From the NCBI GenBank assembly GCA_905250115.1, contig CAJNOI010000022.1, positions 62,001 to 126,000 on the forward strand: a stretch of DNA of 64,000 bases, read 5' to 3'. The stretch comes from Adineta steineri (lineage: Eukaryota > Rotifera > Eurotatoria > Adinetida > Adinetidae). Within the stretch, counting starts at the first letter, position 1; the number at the start of each line of letters is the position of its first letter. A program made the translations under genes and the position numbers. A model generated the notes under the pieces. It was not told the origin of the DNA. It saw only the letters and a program-made list of their open reading frames with translations, and ran no database searches. Positions 60,508-64,000 of this stretch are shown here, piece after piece.

Positions 60508-63500
60508 TGCTACAAATATATAATAGAATGAATCAGTTATTTATCTCGTTAAGTCGATATAATTTTTAAGTAGATTTTGTACTAATGGAAATATTTTATC
60601 ATGAAATACTTATTTCCTTAGGAAAACAATTACAAAATTGTTGGTTTCATCTGTCATGATTTAAAATGGCAAATGGAACTAACATTTCTACATTCTGAAC
60701 AAAACTGTTGATCTGATATAGTAGAAAAGAAGCATATTTGATCCTGTTCTATTCAGGCAGGCATTAATCGGCGAAAACGGCGTTTAAACGTATTTGTCTG
60801 TAGAATTTTCTCTTTTAACTATTGCAGTTTTCGTTCTGCGTCATTCATGAAAAACAGGTTAAAACAAAAACATTTTCATAACTATTTTGTAGTAGTTAAG
60901 TGTGTGATGCGCGTCATCACTCACTAACTATCAGTTAGTGATTTCTTATCCTATGATACTTTGATTTAATGAAAATAATTGAGCGAGAAAAATAATAATT
61001 ATTATTAATTGAACAAATAAATTAGTGTCGAATACATAATCGGCTTTACTATTTACCGTTAGATAGTGATAAATGACTAACAATTAGAATGCATATATGC
61101 TATGGCTAGTGAAAATAAATATTTAGTCCCACTATTTATTATCAATGTTCAGAGATTTGCAACGTAAAAAAAAATTTTTTCTTCTAGTAATAGATCGAAA
61201 CTAAAGTCTAATGAGAAGTATGATATTCATAATGATGATGGCCTCAGGCAGGGGCGTCCCGATGGGGGGCCGCAACGTCCCCCTAATCTTAGAAAATTTT
61301 GTTTCTTTTGCTCGCCAGTTTACGAGGATTTTCGAAAAGTTTTAGAAATAATCTTCAAATTTATGAAGAAACTTGCAAGGAACGTCGCGATTATTTTTTA
61401 AATTTCGAAAAAATTTAAAATTTTTTTTATAAACTTTAAAAAATCCTTGAAAACTTTTTGAACATCTTGAAAATCTAAAAAAACTCAGAAGATATTGAAA
61501 ATTGTGGATAAATTGAAGACATTTTTTAAAAAAATCTCGAGAATCTTTCAAAATTTCTGAAAAATTTACAAAAATGCTTGGAATATTGTTGAAACTTTTT
61601 AGAAAATCTCCTAAAATTCATCGACGGCTCCCAATGTTTTGGACCTCGGGACACGCCTGGCCTCAGTGCGTGTCTAGCGTCTTTAAACATATTGTTAGTG
61701 GATTGTTTTCAGCGATGTATAAGTTTTTCGTAAAAGTAATTTTGTTCTTTGTTAATATTTAATTAGAACAAAAATCAACTGTTTCTATCATCCACTGCCG
61801 TAGTACTACTACTGCATGCCGTGCTAAACAACATCTTTTTATAAACATCATTCCATCAAGTGATATTATATTGACTTGCTCAGCGATCAGTATAAGATGA
61901 TCTTACTCAACATTGCTTTACTTTTCTTGAGCGAACTTAGCTAACTAGTAAACGGGTAACATTACTCATAAAAAATAATATGCTAGAAAAAAAATCGTTA
62001 CTGTATAGATCATTCCTTTGTTCGCTAATAAAATGGTATTCAAAATCTTTTTCTAAAGCATAAATATGTGAGTTCTTGCCTAATTCGACTTATAATATAA
62101 ATGAAACGAAAACAAAAATTTATCAGCGCACTTCATACCTATAAAAACTATTTTATCGGTTTCTCATTTATATAATTATGCTAAATGAACAATGTACTGT
62201 AAAGTTAGGAAAAGGAAAAAAGAAAACTTTTCTTTTATCATAATTTCTGATTTATATAATTGTGTTAAATGAACCATTTATTTTAGGTTAGGAAAGAAAA
62301 AAAGAAATGTTTTTTTGAACCTATTTATCATTGATAGAAATGTTTATATAAATGATATACATCAATATATTATTATTTTCAAAATGAGAACAATTCTCTG
62401 AATATTCATTTATATTATAAGTGGAATTAGATATCTCATGAAGTATGTGTAAGTAGCAAGTATGACTCACTGAGATAATCAAGTTAGTTTATTTTCGTAT
62501 TGGTTATGATATACAATAGATAAGTTAGAATTTAATCACTACATTAAATTCCAATAATTAGTCGATTCAAATTTTATTTCGTTTCATGCAGAGGTAAGTT
62601 CATTATTCGCTCTGCTCTTCGTTCTCTGTTAATATATGAAGAGAGGAAAAGTACTTTATTTAATTAAATTCAGGCTTTCTATTAATTATATACGATAATG
62701 TATCTTCAATATTAATCGTATTGGTTTTAACGATCTCAACAAATATCTGTAATAATTCTGCTGGAAAATGAAGAGATTTCTCTTTTAACAAATGATCTAA
62801 TAAATACGATTATTGAATTAATATTTGAAATCAATCGCACAACATTTAATATAGTAATTATTCATAACAGACCAGTGATTCAATACTCGATCTCTTTGAA
62901 TTATAATTCTTTTTTGATCGAACAAAAATAGAAGAAGGGTGAATAGTTTTGAAATAATTCCTGATAGAAATTAATTGAAGATTTGTGCTTTACACTAATC
63001 GAAAAAAGAGATGAAACTATATCAAATTGTGTCGACCAGCTTTTTCTCAAAATAAATCCTGAGATCTTCCGCTAGGTTTTCTGCAAACAATCTATTGAGT
63101 TGTGAGAAAATTTTATATATAAGAATCAATGAATACAAGAAATCTGCCGCCGACACCTATAAATTATAGAACTTTTGAAATCAAATAACACAAAGTAATA
63201 CAACTACGTAAATCAAGTCAAATACCATATGAAATGTATCAAGTAATGTATTTTCGATAAAAATCAATAGACTTTCGTTAGTCTAAATGATAAAATTGAA
63301 AAAAGAAAGCTCAATATCAACAGAAGATCAACAATAGCAGTATATACAGTCGCATTAATAGAACATTTAACAGGAGAACTGATTCATATTATAATTCTAA
63401 AAATTGTACTAATTGCTCTGAACAATTTTGTACGATATAATATTTTGTTTTGCTTATATATTAATAAACTTTTGTTTGTTAGGTTTCTTGTACTTGTTTT

Positions 63501-63805
63501 TAGTTCGTGTTATTACAAAATAAACTACAAACATTTTATGAATCAAGTCTGCCTATAAAGTTTGTTATCTGTGATATTATTCAACTATTACTGATTGTGA
63601 AAGTGAACAGTCAAATATGTTTCTGTGAATATGTTCATAAGCACTACTTATTAAATAGAATACTATAGGAGGTCAATGATATGTTCGGATCATTTTTCTA
63701 TAGCGGATCTATTCATAGAAACGTGAAATAAAATTTAAATTAATTCAATAATTTTATTGAATGAAATATGATGGCATTAATATAAGATTAGTTGACAACA
63801 AAACT
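60508..63805. other. Gene-poor intergenic stretch
   Basis: 3.3 kb of AT-rich DNA. Apart from a hAT-like MITE at 61249-61659, I saw no coding frames, RNA genes or clear repeats. TATATAA and AATAAA-like strings are too common here to interpret. Confidence 0.6.
61249..61659. mobile_element. hAT-like MITE, family 3 (411 bp)
   Basis: The left end is CAGGGGCGTCCCGA; the right end reverse-complements to CAGGCGTGTCCCGA (12 of 14 match). Flanking 8-mers GCCTCAGG (61241-61248) and GCCTCAGT (61660-61667) match at 7 of 8. The interior is built from repeated GAAAATTTT/AAAATTTC motifs. No transposase is encoded. Confidence 0.8.
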
Positions 63806-64000
63806 TTAATTTATTAATGTGATACCACATGTTGATTCTATCCAGCTGCGGTAATATTCAATTTGGGTGTAGACACCTCCTTGACCACAACCGTAACCCT
63901 ATATTAAAAAACGTATTTTGATTAGAATAAAACATCAAATAGATTAGAGGTAAACTACATACCCATGATGTTGCACCAATCAATTGCCATTTATTCTTGG
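63806..64000 (-). CDS. S1 serine protease, last two exons (partial)
   Basis: Exons 64000-63963 (open at the window edge) and 63898-63806. The encoded end WQLIGATSW joined to GYGCGQGGVYTQIEYY and WIESTCG matches the C-terminal strand and helix of trypsin-like proteases (SWGxGCgxxxxPGVYtxvxxyxxWI). The catalytic triad lies outside the window. It may be related to the transmembrane protease at 18.3-20.1 kb, but the two fragments do not overlap, so relatedness cannot be judged. Confidence 0.85.

Noticed and set aside
1-64000. CRISPR arrays, rRNA or tRNA genes, bacterial operons
   Set aside because: No regularly spaced direct repeats, rRNA-like blocks or convincing cloverleaf sequences were seen by eye. 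A tRNAscan-type search was not possible.

Overview
This is a eukaryotic, AT-rich window. Genes are split by short GT-AG introns (mostly about 45-80 bp) and use the standard code. The gene content points to an animal, and to a protostome because an innexin is present. I infer a rotifer, probably bdelloid. The reasons are very small introns, compact genes separated by 1-3 kb, several intronless divergent 7TM receptors, chitin-binding peritrophin-type proteins, and intronless genes of bacterial or fungal look among intron-rich animal genes. No species was identified by search.

Layout, left to right: the last exon of a dual-specificity phosphatase (+) and a small one-TM protein (-); a 16-exon polycystin-2-like channel (-, 2.5-6.0 kb); a 3-exon innexin (+, 8.9-10.4 kb); a 6-exon C2H2 zinc-finger protein with a ZAD-like N-terminus (-, 11.5-15.0 kb); 2.5 kb of low-complexity DNA; the C-terminal part of a bacterial-type sugar isomerase (-), cut by a 185-N gap; the front part of a type II transmembrane serine protease (-, to 20.1 kb); a complete 25-exon Brr2/SNRNP200 spliceosomal helicase (+, 21.1-30.4 kb); two hypothetical proteins (-); a beta-propeller-like protein that may be FAAP100 or FANCB, with a one-base homopolymer frameshift (-, 33.0-36.1 kb); an 11-exon stomatin (+, 39.1-40.7 kb); a 7TM receptor (+); a secreted DUF4139-type protein (+); a PI-PLC-like membrane protein (-); two chitin-binding multi-domain proteins in tandem (-, 48.6-53.1 kb); a 7TM receptor (+) followed by its degenerate paralogue (+); a GT8-type glycosyltransferase (-); 3.3 kb without genes; and the last two exons of another S1 protease (-).

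There is no operon-like arrangement, and the genes appear to work independently (signalling, membrane channels, splicing, extracellular matrix). Many adjacent pairs are divergent, so 1-3 kb intergenic stretches probably hold paired promoters. What the gene list does not explain is a dense set of small non-autonomous DNA transposons. Three copies of one hAT-like MITE and two further hAT-like families have 8-bp target duplications, two of them partial. There are three TTAA-flanked piggyBac-like MITEs, one nested in the arm of another inverted-repeat element whose opposite arm preserves the empty site. Two more repeat families are shared between introns of different genes. I found no convincing tRNA, rRNA, CRISPR array or viral genome.
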